Below are positions 6,604 to 16,515 of a stretch of DNA of 64,000 nucleotides, one piece after another (position 1 is the first letter of the stretch; every line of letters starts with the position of its first letter). The notes under the pieces were generated by a model that made no database searches, had not been told where the DNA came from, and saw only the letters and a list, made by a program, of their open reading frames with translations. The position numbers and the translations under genes were made by a program. The DNA lies in the NCBI GenBank assembly GCA_963805525.1, contig CAWDUT010000004.1:1240001-1304000 (forward strand), written 5' to 3'. The stretch is from DASQFQ01 sp963805525 (lineage in GTDB: Bacteria; Actinomycetota; Thermoleophilia; Solirubrobacterales; Solirubrobacteraceae).

Positions 6604-8397
6604 ATGGAAGCGGGCACGGTCGCCCCAGCGGCGGCATCAACCGGTTCGAAGACGATCGCCGATCTCGTGGCGCTCGCCGCGGAGCGGCACGGCGCCGTCG
6701 AGGCCCAGCGCTACAAGCGCGACGGCGAGTGGCACAGCGTCTCCTACGAGGAGCTCGGCCGCACCGTCTCCGAGATCGCCCGCGGCCTGATCGACCTCGG
6801 CATCGAGCCCGGCGACCGCGTCTCCCTGCTGTGCTCCACGCGCCCGGACTGGACGACGTGCGACTTCGCCATCTCGAGCGCCGGCGCCGTGGTGGTGCCG
6901 ATCTACCCGACCAACTCGCCCGGCGAGTGCGAGTGGGTGGCCGGGAACTCCGAGTCGGTGGCGATCGTCTGCGAGGACGCCTCGCAGGTCGCCAAGATCG
7001 TCGAGGTCCGCGGCAACCTGCCCGATCTGCGCCACGTGATCGTGGTCGACCCGGCCGGCGACGTCGGTGACGCCGTCCCGCTCGACGACCTGCGCGAGCG
7101 CGGGCGCGCCCGCGACGAGGCCGAGCTGCGGGCCCGTGCCGAGGCCGTCAAGCCCGACGACACCTACACGATCATCTACACCTCCGGCACCACCGGCCCG
7201 CCCAAGGGCTGCGTGCTCTCGCACCGGAACTACCGCCAGGTCGTGAACATGTGCGAGGAGGAGGGCGTGGTCGAGGCGGGCGACGTCGTCTACCTCTTCC
7301 TGCCGCTCGCCCACGCCTACGCGCTGCTCATCCAGCTGCTGGCGATCGACCTCGGCAGCTCGATCGCCTATTGGGGCGGCGACACGAAGGCGATCGTGCC
7401 CGAGCTGATGGAGGTCCACCCGACCTACCTGCCGTCGGTGCCGCGGATCTTCGAGAAGATCTACACGCTCGTCACCTCCAACGGCGACCCCGAGCAGATC
7501 AAGGGCGCGGTCGGCGTCGGGCTCAAGGTGCGTGCGCTGCAGGCCGCCGGCCAGGAGGTCCCCGCGGAGCTCCAGGCCCACTACGACGCGGCCGAGGAGG
7601 CCCTGTTCAAGAACGTCCGCAACGTGTTCGGCGGCCGGCTCAAGCAGGCGAACACCGGCGCCGCGCCGATCGCGAAGGAGATCCTCGAGTTCTTCTACGC
7701 CTGCGGCGTGCCGGTGATGGAGGGCTACGGCATGACCGAGACCGCCACGGTGGCGACGACCTCGAACGTCGAGAAGCACCGCTTCGGCTCGGTCGGCACC
7801 GCGCTCCCCGGCTGCGAGGTCAAGATCGCCGACGACGGCGAGGTCCTGATCAAGGGCCCGAACATCTTCGGCGGCTACTACAAGAACGACGACGCCAGCT
7901 TCGGCACGGTCGTCGACGGCTGGCTGCACACCGGCGACCTCGGCTCGCTCGACGAGGACGGCTTCCTCTTCATCACCGGCCGCAAGAAGGACATCATCAT
8001 CACCGCGGGCGGCAAGAACCTCACGCCGGCCAACATCGAGAACGACCTCAAGCAGTCGCGCTGGATCTCGCAGGCCGTGATGTACGGGGACCGCCGGCCC
8101 TACCCGGTGGCGCTGATCACGCTCGACCCCGAGGAGATCGTCCACTTCGCCCAGGAGCACGGGCTCTCCGAGGACCCTGCGGCGCTGGCGGAGGACCCCA
8201 AGGTCCACGAGCTGATCCAGGGCATTCTCGACGAGGCGAACAAGAAGTACGCGCAGGTCGAGCAGGTCAAGAAGTTCGTGATCCTCGACCACGACCTGTC
8301 GCAGGAGACCGGCGAGCTGACCCCGACGCTGAAGGTCAAGCGGAACGTGGTCAACGAGAAGTACGCCGACCTGTTCGACCGGCTCTACAGCGGTTAA
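6604..8397 (+). CDS. Long-chain fatty acid-CoA ligase (AMP-forming)
   Basis: A 597-residue member of the acyl-adenylate-forming family, close in pattern to FadD15-type ligases. It carries the P-loop YTSGTTGPPKGCVLSH, the GYGMTE motif, and the hinge/C-terminal region GWLHTGDLGSLDEDGFLFITGRKKD. It activates a fatty acid with ATP and loads it on CoA for lipid synthesis or breakdown. The ATG at 6604 follows GAGGAGG by about 10 bases. Its stop overlaps that of the convergent patatin gene by 4 bases. Confidence 0.93.
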   Translation: MEAGTVAPAAASTGSKTIADLVALAAERHGAVEAQRYKRDGEWHSVSYEELGRTVSEIARGLIDLGIEPGDRVSLLCSTRPDWTTCDFAISSAGAVVVPIYPTNSPGECEWVAGNSESVAIVCEDASQVAKIVEVRGNLPDLRHVIVVDPAGDVGDAVPLDDLRERGRARDEAELRARAEAVKPDDTYTIIYTSGTTGPPKGCVLSHRNYRQVVNMCEEEGVVEAGDVVYLFLPLAHAYALLIQLLAIDLGSSIAYWGGDTKAIVPELMEVHPTYLPSVPRIFEKIYTLVTSNGDPEQIKGAVGVGLKVRALQAAGQEVPAELQAHYDAAEEALFKNVRNVFGGRLKQANTGAAPIAKEILEFFYACGVPVMEGYGMTETATVATTSNVEKHRFGSVGTALPGCEVKIADDGEVLIKGPNIFGGYYKNDDASFGTVVDGWLHTGDLGSLDEDGFLFITGRKKDIIITAGGKNLTPANIENDLKQSRWISQAVMYGDRRPYPVALITLDPEEIVHFAQEHGLSEDPAALAEDPKVHELIQGILDEANKKYAQVEQVKKFVILDHDLSQETGELTPTLKVKRNVVNEKYADLFDRLYSG

Positions 8398-9635
8398 TCG
8401 CCGGCGGACTGCCGGAGCAGCGTCCCGGTGGTCTGCTCGAGGATGCGGCGCCAGGCGCGGGTCTTCTCCTTCTCGGCCGAGAAGTGCTTGATGACCTTGC
8501 GCACCCGCGTGGCCGAGATCTGGATCCCGTGGCGCTCGCACGTCTCGCGCAGCGAGTCGTAGTCCTTGGCCAGCTTCACGGTGACGGACTCGAAGCCGTG
8601 CTTGGCGACCTCGACCCGTGACGAGTAGTTGAGGATGCTGGTCTCGAACATCAGCTCGTCGTCGGGCTCCGGCTCGATCAGGACGATGTCGACGCCCGGG
8701 TAGCGGTCCTCCCACTGGCGCGCCATCTCGTGCAGGCGCTGGTAGGCCAGCAGCTTGAACGTCTGGTACGCGATCTTCGGGAAGCCCATGTCGCTGACGC
8801 GCCGCACGCGGGTGCCGAACATCGTCGGGATCTGCTTCGAGAAGTCGTTGACGAATGGGACGAGCGGGTTTACGACCACGACGAACTTCGCGCCCGCCTC
8901 GACCGCGATGTCGACGTTGGTGGTGGAGACCACGCCGCCGTCGACCAGCTCGCGGTCCTTGACCACGGTCGGCTTGTAGACCATCGGCAGCGCCGTCGAG
9001 GCGCGCACGGCGGTGGAGATCGGCACATCGTCCCAGCCCTCGGCGCCGAGCACGATCCGCTCGCACGTGTCGAGGTCGGTGGCGGCCAGGTAGAGCTCGT
9101 TCTGGAGCAGGCGGAAGTCGTCGGTGCGGTCCGGGTCGGAGAGCACGGTGCGGACGTAGTCCTCGATCCCCGAGCCCGTGTAGAGGCCCGACGGCAGCGC
9201 GTCGGCGATCGCGATCGCGAGATCGACGGTCGAGAACGAGCCGAGGCTGCGGCCGAGCGAGCGCGCGACGCCGAGCAGGTGCAGCGGCAGTTGGATCGCC
9301 TTGGCGGCGTACTCGCGGTAGTTCGGCCGCAGCAGCATGTCGAGGTTGATGTCGCGGAACGGCGTCGGCACCTGGTTGTTGACGATCCGCATCATCTGCT
9401 CGGGCGTGATCCCGTTGGCCGCCAGCGCGGCGATCAGCGAGCCGGCGCTGGTGCCGACGTAGATGTCGAACTGGTTGACGCTGCGGTTGACCGACAGCAG
9501 GTCGAGCGCCCGCAGGGCGCCGATCTCATAGACCCCGCCGGTGAAGCCGCCGCCGCCCAGCACCAGCGCGGTGCGGGATTGCGAGCGAGCACGGCCCTTC
9601 CGGGCCCCGTTCTCGAGCTTGACGACCTTGCCCAT
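8394..9635 (-). CDS. Patatin-like phospholipase
   Basis: A 413-residue patatin-family hydrolase. The oxyanion loop GGGGFTGGVY (about residues 27-36), the nucleophile elbow GTSAG with Ser63, and the DGG of the Ser-Asp dyad (ELVDGGVVSTTN) are all present. It should hydrolyse phospholipid or lysophospholipid esters. No signal peptide is visible; the basic N-terminus (GARKGRARSQSR) suggests a cytosolic or membrane-surface enzyme. It follows the PKD-domain gene on the same strand by 24 bases and is convergent with an acyl-CoA ligase, which could reuse released fatty acids. Confidence 0.9.
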   Translation of the reverse strand: MGKVVKLENGARKGRARSQSRTALVLGGGGFTGGVYEIGALRALDLLSVNRSVNQFDIYVGTSAGSLIAALAANGITPEQMMRIVNNQVPTPFRDINLDMLLRPNYREYAAKAIQLPLHLLGVARSLGRSLGSFSTVDLAIAIADALPSGLYTGSGIEDYVRTVLSDPDRTDDFRLLQNELYLAATDLDTCERIVLGAEGWDDVPISTAVRASTALPMVYKPTVVKDRELVDGGVVSTTNVDIAVEAGAKFVVVVNPLVPFVNDFSKQIPTMFGTRVRRVSDMGFPKIAYQTFKLLAYQRLHEMARQWEDRYPGVDIVLIEPEPDDELMFETSILNYSSRVEVAKHGFESVTVKLAKDYDSLRETCERHGIQISATRVRKVIKHFSAEKEKTRAWRRILEQTTGTLLRQSAGD

Positions 9636-9659
9636 CCGCGGGGCAGTCTATTGCCGAGG

Positions 9660-11897
9660 TCAGCGGGCTCTGGCGAGGTACTTGTGGCCCGTGCGCACGA
9701 TGACCGTCTTGCGCTTGACCTTGTCGCGGACCTCGACGCGGCCCCGCTGGACGGTGACCAGCGTGCCGTCGCAGCGGTCCTGGACGCTCCAGCGCGTGCC
9801 GCGGACGGTCGCCGCCGCGTTGCGCCCACTGGTGCGGAACGAGCCCTTGGCGTTGCCGAACAGGCGGCGGACGCGCTTCTTCGACTTCTTCTTCTTGGCG
9901 GAGATCGACGCCTTCGCCTTCGGCTTGCAGGTCGTCTTGAACGAGGAGCCGGTCAGCCGCAGCTCGGTGATGAGCTTCTTGGAGCGCTTCTTGATCCGCG
10001 ACTGGCGGACGGTGAAGCGCCCGCGGAAGAACTGGCCGCTCTGCAGCTTCTTGGCCTTGGTGTCGGCGGCGCTCCGGACCTTCACGCGCCCGTGCGCGGT
10101 GTCGAGCGTGGCGCCGACGGGGATCGTCTCGGCGCCCAGCAGGCGCTTGAAGCCCTTGGGCGCCTTGCGGGCGGCTGCCGCGCGACTGGAGCTGGAGCCG
10201 GCGGGCAGCTTCACGAACACCTCGCCGGAGACGACGGTGGCGTTGACGGTCTTGAACGCCTTCGGCCGCTTGGCGCCGTTGTTGGTGTCGCAGCCGTCGA
10301 CGATGCCGTCCTTGTCGGCGTCGCCGCTGCCTCCGGTCGCGCAGGGCGCCTCGGTCACGGTCACCGACCCGCTCAGCGTGCTCGCGTTGCCGACGCCGTC
10401 GGTGGCCTGGGCTGTCGCCGTGTAGGTGCCGGCGGCGGCGTAGGCGTGGCTGACCGACGCGCCGCCCGCGCTGGCGCCGTCGCCGAAGAACCACCCGATC
10501 GAAGCGCCGGACCAGTTGTCGCTCGCCGCCGCGGAGAAGGGCGCGGGGCCGATGGTGCCGGCCGGGAGCGAGAAGGCGTCGAAGCGCGGGGCCGCGGCGT
10601 CGAAGCCGGCGGTCTGGATGCCGTTGTCGTCGCGCCAGGCGGTCAGCGCGTCGCCCTGGCCGTCGGCGGCGAGGTCGCCGAGGAAGGAGGTGCCGGCGGG
10701 GAAGCCGCCCCGGGCCGGCCCGCCGACGAGCTCGACGGGATCCCAGGCGCCGCCCTCGCGATGCGTGCCGGTCACGACGCCGGCGCGGAAGCCCGAGTCC
10801 CACGCGGCGACGGGCACGCCGCCGGCGGTGATGGCGCCGTACGGCTGCGAGTTCCCGGGAGCCGTGCCGGCCGTCTCGGCCGGGCCCCACGCGTTGCCGG
10901 CGCCGGCGCGCACGGCAGCGGCCATCTGGCCGCCCTGCTTCCAGAGCGCCAGCTGCGCGCCGTTCGCGCCGGTGGCCACGTCGACGCAGCCCCCGCAGCC
11001 GGGGATGTCGTCCGGAAGGTCCGCGACGAGCCGCGAGGCGGCCCACGTCCCCGCGTCGCCGGCGACGCGGTCGCTGCTGAGCACCCGGCCGGGCGGCGCG
11101 ATGCCCTCGGGGTTGGCGACCTCGGCCCACACCGCCGTGTAGGAGCTGTCGGGGTTGGCCGTGACCGCAAGGCCGTTGACGACGTCGCTCGAGGCCACGT
11201 TGGCCACCGGCTCGTCGGGTCCCCACGGCCCGCCGGCCGGCCGGCGCTGGGCGACAACGCAGTTGGCCTCGCTGCAGAGGAAGCCGCTCCGGACCGCGAT
11301 CACGCTGCCGTCGGCCGCCGCGGCGAAGTCGGCGCCCCCCGGCGCGCGTTCCTCGGCGCCGAACGTATTGGAGCCTGGCTCCTTGGTGAAGGTCGCGGCG
11401 AAGCCGTCGCCGTTGAGGATCGCGGTCACCGTCCCGTCCGCGCTCGCCAGCAGCGCGTTGATGCCGCAACACTCGCCGGGGCCGATCGTGGCGGGGTCGC
11501 TCCAGCCGGCGCCCGCCGGACGGCGCGCCCAGCGGAGCAAGGTGCCGTCGCCGTTCGCGAGCCAGATCGCGACGAACTCCCCGTTGGGCTGCACGGCGAC
11601 GCGCGGCTGCTCCGACTGCACGGGGAGCTGACCGTCGAGGCTCTCCGGCGCGCCCCACGGGCCGCCGCGCGGGCGGAAGGCGGCGCGGACCTCGCCGCCG
11701 GTCGCGGTGGTCGCGACCCAGACGGCGGCCGAGTTGCCCTGGCTGTCGGTCGCGACGTCGGCTGGTATGCCCGTCGCGGCCTCGGTGCCGTCCTGCGACT
11801 CGCCGACCAGCCAACTCGGCGCCGCGAGCGCCTGCCCGGGCACGAGCAGCACGAACATCGCGACGAGCGTAGGGAGCAGGACCCGCCGTTTGACCAT
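9660..11897 (-). CDS. Secreted protein with PKD domain and FecR-like C-terminus
   Basis: A 745-residue protein with a signal peptide (MVKRRVLLPTLVAMFVLLV...ALA). Residues 30-400 contain repeated WVA/W-type segments such as GPWGAPESL, GWSDPATIG and GPWGPDEPV, as in a beta-propeller. A PKD domain follows (IGWFFGDGASAGGASVSHAY, then YTATAQATDGVGN), then a DADKDGIVDGCD calcium-binding thrombospondin type 3-like motif. The C-terminal 190 residues have a FecR-like pattern (TLDTAHGRVKVRSA, SAATVRGTRWSVQDRCDGT-like). Probably a surface or extracellular structural protein; the role is unknown. The start ATG at 11897 gives the signal peptide directly. Confidence 0.8.
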   Translation of the reverse strand: MVKRRVLLPTLVAMFVLLVPGQALAAPSWLVGESQDGTEAATGIPADVATDSQGNSAAVWVATTATGGEVRAAFRPRGGPWGAPESLDGQLPVQSEQPRVAVQPNGEFVAIWLANGDGTLLRWARRPAGAGWSDPATIGPGECCGINALLASADGTVTAILNGDGFAATFTKEPGSNTFGAEERAPGGADFAAAADGSVIAVRSGFLCSEANCVVAQRRPAGGPWGPDEPVANVASSDVVNGLAVTANPDSSYTAVWAEVANPEGIAPPGRVLSSDRVAGDAGTWAASRLVADLPDDIPGCGGCVDVATGANGAQLALWKQGGQMAAAVRAGAGNAWGPAETAGTAPGNSQPYGAITAGGVPVAAWDSGFRAGVVTGTHREGGAWDPVELVGGPARGGFPAGTSFLGDLAADGQGDALTAWRDDNGIQTAGFDAAAPRFDAFSLPAGTIGPAPFSAAASDNWSGASIGWFFGDGASAGGASVSHAYAAAGTYTATAQATDGVGNASTLSGSVTVTEAPCATGGSGDADKDGIVDGCDTNNGAKRPKAFKTVNATVVSGEVFVKLPAGSSSSRAAAARKAPKGFKRLLGAETIPVGATLDTAHGRVKVRSAADTKAKKLQSGQFFRGRFTVRQSRIKKRSKKLITELRLTGSSFKTTCKPKAKASISAKKKKSKKRVRRLFGNAKGSFRTSGRNAAATVRGTRWSVQDRCDGTLVTVQRGRVEVRDKVKRKTVIVRTGHKYLARAR

Positions 11898-11978
11898 CGT
11901 GGCGACTATCGCGGCTCGAGGGGCGGAACGCAACCGCAACCTCGCCCCGACCGGCGGGTTGCCTACTCTCGACTGCCG

Positions 11979-13199
11979 ATGGCTCGGACGCTCCGCCTCA
12001 TCACCGTGCTGCTCGCCGCGGCCACGCTCCTGCTGCCCGCCGTTGCGCGCGCCGCGGGCCCGCGCGCGACCCGCAGCGCGCTCGGCGCGCAGATGCGCTC
12101 GGCCGGCGCCGGCTCGGGCGCGCTGGCGATCGACCTCGACAGCGGGCGGCAGATCTTCGCCTCGCGGCCCGACGTACCGCGCATGCCGGCCTCGGTGAAC
12201 AAGCTCTTCACGACCTCCACCGCGCTCACGCTCTACGGCCCCACCGGGCATCTGACCACGAGCGCGCTGGGCGACGTCGCGGTCGACCCCGGCGGCGTGC
12301 TGAACGGCAACCTCTACCTGCACGGCGGCGGCGACCCGAGCTTCGGCTCGCTGCAGCTCTCCGAGCTCGTCGACCAGCTGGTGGTCGACCAGGGCCTGCG
12401 CTTCATCACCGGGCGCGTGATCGGCGACGAGACGGCGTTCGACGCGCGGCGCGGCCCGCCGTCGGAGGGCTTCCGCACCACCTTCGAGGTCGGCGGCCCG
12501 CTGAGCGCGCTGACGTTCAACCGCGGCCGCACCGGCAAGCGCCGGCCCTACTTCCAGGCCAGCCCCGCGCGCTTCGTCGCCCGCGAGCTCGACCGGCGGC
12601 TGCGCAGCCACGGTGTCGTCACCGGCGGCGCCGCGCGGGCCGGGCGCGCGCCGAACGGAGCGGTGCCGCTCGTCGAGTACAGCTCGCCCACGCTCGCCGA
12701 GCTGGTCCGCGTGACCAATCGCCCGTCGGACAACTTCAACGCCGAGACGCTGATCAAGGCGGTCGGCTCGGAGTTCGGCAGCGGCGGCACGACGCGCGCC
12801 GGCGCGGTTGTCGTGAAGCGGACGATGCACGGCTTCGGGCTCAGCCCCAAGATCGCCGACGGCTCGGGCCTGTCGCGCTCCGACCGCACCACGCCGCGCC
12901 AGGTGGTGACGCTGCTCGACCGCATGAGCACCGACGCCGCCGGCCCCGCGTTCGCGACCTCACTGGCCGTCGTCGGTCGCAACGGCACGCTGTACGACCG
13001 CATGCGGCGCACCGCCGCGCGCGACCGCTGCCAGGGCAAGACCGGCACGCTGCACGACGTCTCGGCGCTCGCCGGCTACTGCCAGACGACCGCGGGCGCC
13101 CGGGTGGCGTTCGCGATCCTCATGAACGGGGTCAACCCGTACGGCGCCCGCCGGCTGCAGGACCGCATGGTCGCCGCGCTCGCGCGCTACTCGCCCTGA
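11979..13199 (+). CDS. dacB: D-alanyl-D-alanine carboxypeptidase/endopeptidase (PBP4 type)
   Basis: A 406-residue class C penicillin-binding protein with a signal peptide ending near ARAA. The three active-site motifs are SVNK (Ser72-Lys75), SDN (250-252) and KTG (354-356). The protein removes terminal D-Ala from peptidoglycan stem peptides and can cut cross-links outside the membrane. It is divergent from the PKD protein (81 bases between starts). Its 3' end overlaps the convergent ppa gene by 13 bases. Confidence 0.93.
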   Translation: MARTLRLITVLLAAATLLLPAVARAAGPRATRSALGAQMRSAGAGSGALAIDLDSGRQIFASRPDVPRMPASVNKLFTTSTALTLYGPTGHLTTSALGDVAVDPGGVLNGNLYLHGGGDPSFGSLQLSELVDQLVVDQGLRFITGRVIGDETAFDARRGPPSEGFRTTFEVGGPLSALTFNRGRTGKRRPYFQASPARFVARELDRRLRSHGVVTGGAARAGRAPNGAVPLVEYSSPTLAELVRVTNRPSDNFNAETLIKAVGSEFGSGGTTRAGAVVVKRTMHGFGLSPKIADGSGLSRSDRTTPRQVVTLLDRMSTDAAGPAFATSLAVVGRNGTLYDRMRRTAARDRCQGKTGTLHDVSALAGYCQTTAGARVAFAILMNGVNPYGARRLQDRMVAALARYSP

Positions 13200-13684
13200 C
13201 GCTCCTTGAAGCGCCCGTAGGCGCGCTCGATCGACTCCAGCGCCTCTTCCTTGGGGTACCAGCCGTCGACCTTGACGACCTTCCAGTCGGGCGTCTTGTA
13301 GATCGCGAAGAAGTGGGAGATCTCGTCCTTGAGGCTCACGGGGAGGTCGTCGAGCGTCTCGATGTGGCTCCAGTTCGGGTCCGTGAGCGGCACGCAGAGG
13401 ATCTTGTTGTCCTCGGAGTTCTCGTCGCGCATGCGGAACAGCGCGACCGGCTTGACCTCGATGAAGCAACCGGGGAACGTCGGCTCGGAGACGACGACCA
13501 TCGCGTCGAGCGGATCGCCGTCGGCCGCCAGCGTGTTGCGGAAGAAGCCGTAGTCGGTCGGGTAGCCGAGCGACTGGAACAGGAGCCGGTCGAGCTTGAT
13601 CGCGCCCAGCTCGTCGTCCCACTCGTACTTGTTCGACGAGCCCTTCGGGATCTCGACCACGACGTAGAGCGGATCGTCGGACAT
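13187..13684 (-). CDS. ppa: Inorganic pyrophosphatase
   Basis: A 165-residue family I soluble pyrophosphatase. It has the N-terminal EIPKGSSNKYEWD, the YPTDYGFFRNTLAADGDPLDAMV signature spread over residues about 41-63 with its metal-binding aspartates, and the WKVVKVDGWYP C-terminal part. It hydrolyses PPi with Mg2+ and drives biosynthetic reactions, including NAD-dependent and nucleotidyl-transfer steps. Length is normal. It lies 11 bases downstream of ligA on the same strand. Confidence 0.96.
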   Translation of the reverse strand: MSDDPLYVVVEIPKGSSNKYEWDDELGAIKLDRLLFQSLGYPTDYGFFRNTLAADGDPLDAMVVVSEPTFPGCFIEVKPVALFRMRDENSEDNKILCVPLTDPNWSHIETLDDLPVSLKDEISHFFAIYKTPDWKVVKVDGWYPKEEALESIERAYGRFKERQGE

Positions 13685-13695
13685 CGCGCCGGAGA

Positions 13696-15684
13696 CTACC
13701 CCTCCAGCAGCTCGAGCAGCCCGTCCTCGTCGAGCACCGCGACGCCGAGCCGCTCGGCCTTCTCGAGCTTGGAGCCCGGGGAGGCTCCCGCGACCAGGTA
13801 GTCGGTCTTCTTCGACACCGAGCTGGTGACCTTGCCGCCGGCCAGCCCGATGCGCTCGGTGGCCTGCTCGCGGGTGAGGTCCGGCAGCGTCCCGGTGAGC
13901 ACGAACGTCTTGCCCGCGAGCGGCCCCTCGCCGGGCGGCGGCCCGGCCTCCTCGAAGCGCACGTACGGCCGCAGCTCGTCGATCGCCGCGCGCATCTGAG
14001 GATCGTGGAGCCGGCGATGGATCAGGTCCGCCACCTTCGGGCCGACGCCCTGGGTCTCGGCGATCTGCTCCGGCGTCGCCGCGAGCAGCGCGTCGATCGT
14101 GCGGAAGCGCTGGGCGAGGTTGCGCCCCGTCACGTAGCCGACGCCCTCGATCCCGAGCGCGAACAGCACCCGCCCGAACGGCTGCTCACGCGAGCCCTGG
14201 ATGGCTGCGATCAGCTTGTCGGCCGACACCTCGCCGTAGCCCTCGAGCCCCATGATCTGCTCGCGGGTCAGGCGGTAGAAGTCGGCGTAGGTCTTGACGA
14301 GCCCCTCCTGCTGCAGGCGCGCGACCTGCTTCTCGCCGAGCCCGTCGATGTCCATGATCCCGGCGAACGCCTTCAGCAGCTGCCAGCGCCGCTCGGGGCA
14401 CTCGAGGTTCGGGCACTGCGTGAAGACAGAGTCCTCCTTCACCGTCGGCGTATCGCAGAACGGGCAGCGCTCCGGGGGGCGCGTGGGCGGGGAGCGGTCG
14501 GGGTTCTCGAGCGCGTGCGGCGCGGGCGAGAGCACCTGCGGGATCACGTCGCCGGCGCGCAGCACGATCACCTCGTCGCCCGCCCGGATGTCCTTGCGCG
14601 CGACGTCCTCCTCGTTGTGCAGCGTCGCCATCTTCACCGTGACGCCGCCGACGTGGACTGGCTCGAGCGACGCGAACGGGTGCAGGTCGCCGAACTTGCC
14701 GACGTTCCAGAGGATCTCCTTCAGCTTCGTGACCGCGGTGGTGGGCGGGAACTTCCACGCGATCGCCCAGCGCGGGTCGCGGCCGACCACGCCGAGCCGC
14801 CGCTGCAGCTCGTAGTCGTCGACCTTGACCACGACGCCGTCGATCTCGAAGTCGAGCGCGCCGCGGCGCTCCTGCCACGCCAGGCACTGCGCCACGACCT
14901 CGTCCTCGGTGGTGAGCCGCTTGACGTCGCCGTTGACGCGGAACCCGTGGTTCCGCAGCCACTCCAGCGACTCCCAGTGGCTCTCGAACGCGATCCCCTC
15001 CGTGGCGCCGATCGCGTAACACCACATCGAGAGCGGGCGCTCGGCAGCGAGCTGCGGGTCGAGCTGGCGGATCGTGCCGGCCGCCGAGTTGCGCGGGTTC
15101 ATGAACGTCGCGAGCCCGGCCTCGGCGCGGCGCTCGTTGAGCGCGGTGAAGTCCGACAGCGACATGTAGATCTCGCCGCGCACCTCGATCAGCGGCGGCG
15201 CGTCGTCGAAGCGCAGCGGGATCGACGGGATCGTGCGCAGGTTGTGCGTGACGTCCTCCCCGACCTCGCCGTTGCCGCGCGTGGCGCCGCGCTCGAGCAC
15301 GCCGTCGCGGTAGAGCAGCGAGATCGCGAGCCCGTCGATCTTGGGCTCGGCGACGTAGTCGAAGCGCGGGTCCTCGATCCCCTCGCGCGCGAGGTGGCCG
15401 CGCATCCGCGCCACCCACGCGCGCAGCTCCTCCTCCGAGCGCGCGTTGGCGAGCGAGTACATCGGCTGCGGGTGGCGGACCTTCTCGAGCCGCGAGACCG
15501 GCTCGGCGCCGACGCGCTGGGTCGGCGAGTCGGGCGTGACGAGCTCCGGGTGCTCGCGCTCGATCGCGCGCAGCTCGTCCAGCAGCGCGTCGTAGACGTC
15601 GTCGCCGACCTCGGGGTCGTCGAGGACGTAGTAGCGGTGGTTGTGGAACGCGAGTTGCTGTTTGAGCTCGTCGATCCGGCTCAT
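13696..15684 (-). CDS. ligA: NAD-dependent DNA ligase
   Basis: A 662-residue LigA with all domains in order: Ia (YYVLDDPEVGDDVYDALL), adenylation with the KIDG motif (Lys115), OB fold, a Cys4 zinc finger (CPFCDTP...CPNLEC), helix-hairpin-helix repeats (GLEGYGEVSADKLIAAI; GIEGVGYVTGRNLA) and a C-terminal BRCT domain (GKTFVLTGTLPDLTR). It seals nicks in replication and repair. The start overlaps the surE stop by 4 bases, so the two are translationally coupled. Confidence 0.97.
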   Translation of the reverse strand: MSRIDELKQQLAFHNHRYYVLDDPEVGDDVYDALLDELRAIEREHPELVTPDSPTQRVGAEPVSRLEKVRHPQPMYSLANARSEEELRAWVARMRGHLAREGIEDPRFDYVAEPKIDGLAISLLYRDGVLERGATRGNGEVGEDVTHNLRTIPSIPLRFDDAPPLIEVRGEIYMSLSDFTALNERRAEAGLATFMNPRNSAAGTIRQLDPQLAAERPLSMWCYAIGATEGIAFESHWESLEWLRNHGFRVNGDVKRLTTEDEVVAQCLAWQERRGALDFEIDGVVVKVDDYELQRRLGVVGRDPRWAIAWKFPPTTAVTKLKEILWNVGKFGDLHPFASLEPVHVGGVTVKMATLHNEEDVARKDIRAGDEVIVLRAGDVIPQVLSPAPHALENPDRSPPTRPPERCPFCDTPTVKEDSVFTQCPNLECPERRWQLLKAFAGIMDIDGLGEKQVARLQQEGLVKTYADFYRLTREQIMGLEGYGEVSADKLIAAIQGSREQPFGRVLFALGIEGVGYVTGRNLAQRFRTIDALLAATPEQIAETQGVGPKVADLIHRRLHDPQMRAAIDELRPYVRFEEAGPPPGEGPLAGKTFVLTGTLPDLTREQATERIGLAGGKVTSSVSKKTDYLVAGASPGSKLEKAERLGVAVLDEDGLLELLEG

Positions 15685-16499
15685 TCGACTTCGCGCGCGG
15701 CCGGCGCGAGGAGGCGCGCCAGGTCATAGGCCTGCAGCGTCTCGATGCCCGGGCGGTCGGTGAGGTCGAAGTGCAGCGGCGTGACCGCGATCCGCCCGCG
15801 GGCGATGGCGGACAGGTCGGTGCCGGGCTCGTCGTCGTGCTCGGGCGCGTCGCCGTAGATCCGGTACTGCTTGCGGCCGGACTCCTCGTTGATCAGCGAG
15901 AGCTGGTCGCGGTAGATGCGCTTGCCGAGGTGGGCGACCTCGACGCCGTCGATCTCGCCCGCCGGCACGTTGACGTTGAGGAGCGTGCCCTCGGGCAGCG
16001 GCACGTCGTCGATCTCCTCCACCAGCCGCGCGGTGAACGCCGCAGCGGCGTCGAAGTCGAAGCGATCGCCGAGCCGGAAGTCCATCTCGCGGACGGTGGA
16101 CTGCTGCGAGACGGCGACGCCGGGGATCCCGAGGATCACGCCCTCGAGCGCGGCGGCGACGGTCCCCGAGTAGGTGATGTCGTCCCCAAGGTTGCAGCCG
16201 TGGTTGATGCCCGAGACGATCAGGTCGGCGGTGAAGCCGTCGACCAGCCCCAGCGAGGCGAAGCGCACGCAGTCGACGGGCGTGCCGTCAGTCGCGTAGC
16301 CGACGCTGCCGTCGCCGAAGTCGACCTCCTGCACCCACAACGGGCGGCGTGTGGTGATCGAGCGGGCGGTGGCGGAGCGGTTGCCGTCCGGCGCGATGAC
16401 GGCGAGCTCGACGTCCTCGATCGCGAGCAGCGCGCGCCGCAGCGCCTGCAGCCCGTCGGCCTCGATGCCGTCGTCGTTGGTGAGGAGGACCCGGAGCAC
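15681..16499 (-). CDS. surE: 5'/3'-nucleotidase SurE
   Basis: A 272-residue SurE. The metal-binding LLTNDDGIEADG at the start, NRSATARSITTRRPL, SGINHGCNLGDDITYSGTVAAALEG and the later AVSQQ are all present. It dephosphorylates nucleoside monophosphates with divalent metal. I chose the GTG at 16499 (VLRVLLTNDDG), since no ATG is nearby and the catalytic aspartates must sit close to the N-terminus. It is followed by ligA with a 4-base overlap. Confidence 0.95.
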   Translation of the reverse strand: MLRVLLTNDDGIEADGLQALRRALLAIEDVELAVIAPDGNRSATARSITTRRPLWVQEVDFGDGSVGYATDGTPVDCVRFASLGLVDGFTADLIVSGINHGCNLGDDITYSGTVAAALEGVILGIPGVAVSQQSTVREMDFRLGDRFDFDAAAAFTARLVEEIDDVPLPEGTLLNVNVPAGEIDGVEVAHLGKRIYRDQLSLINEESGRKQYRIYGDAPEHDDEPGTDLSAIARGRIAVTPLHFDLTDRPGIETLQAYDLARLLAPAAREVE

Positions 16500-16515
16500 G
16501 GCTCCGAGGATAGAT

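Noticed and set aside
8730..11978. Long plus-strand frame upstream of dacB that runs over the patatin and PKD genes
   Set aside because: The true dacB start with signal peptide is at 11979; the upstream part is an antisense shadow with biased composition.
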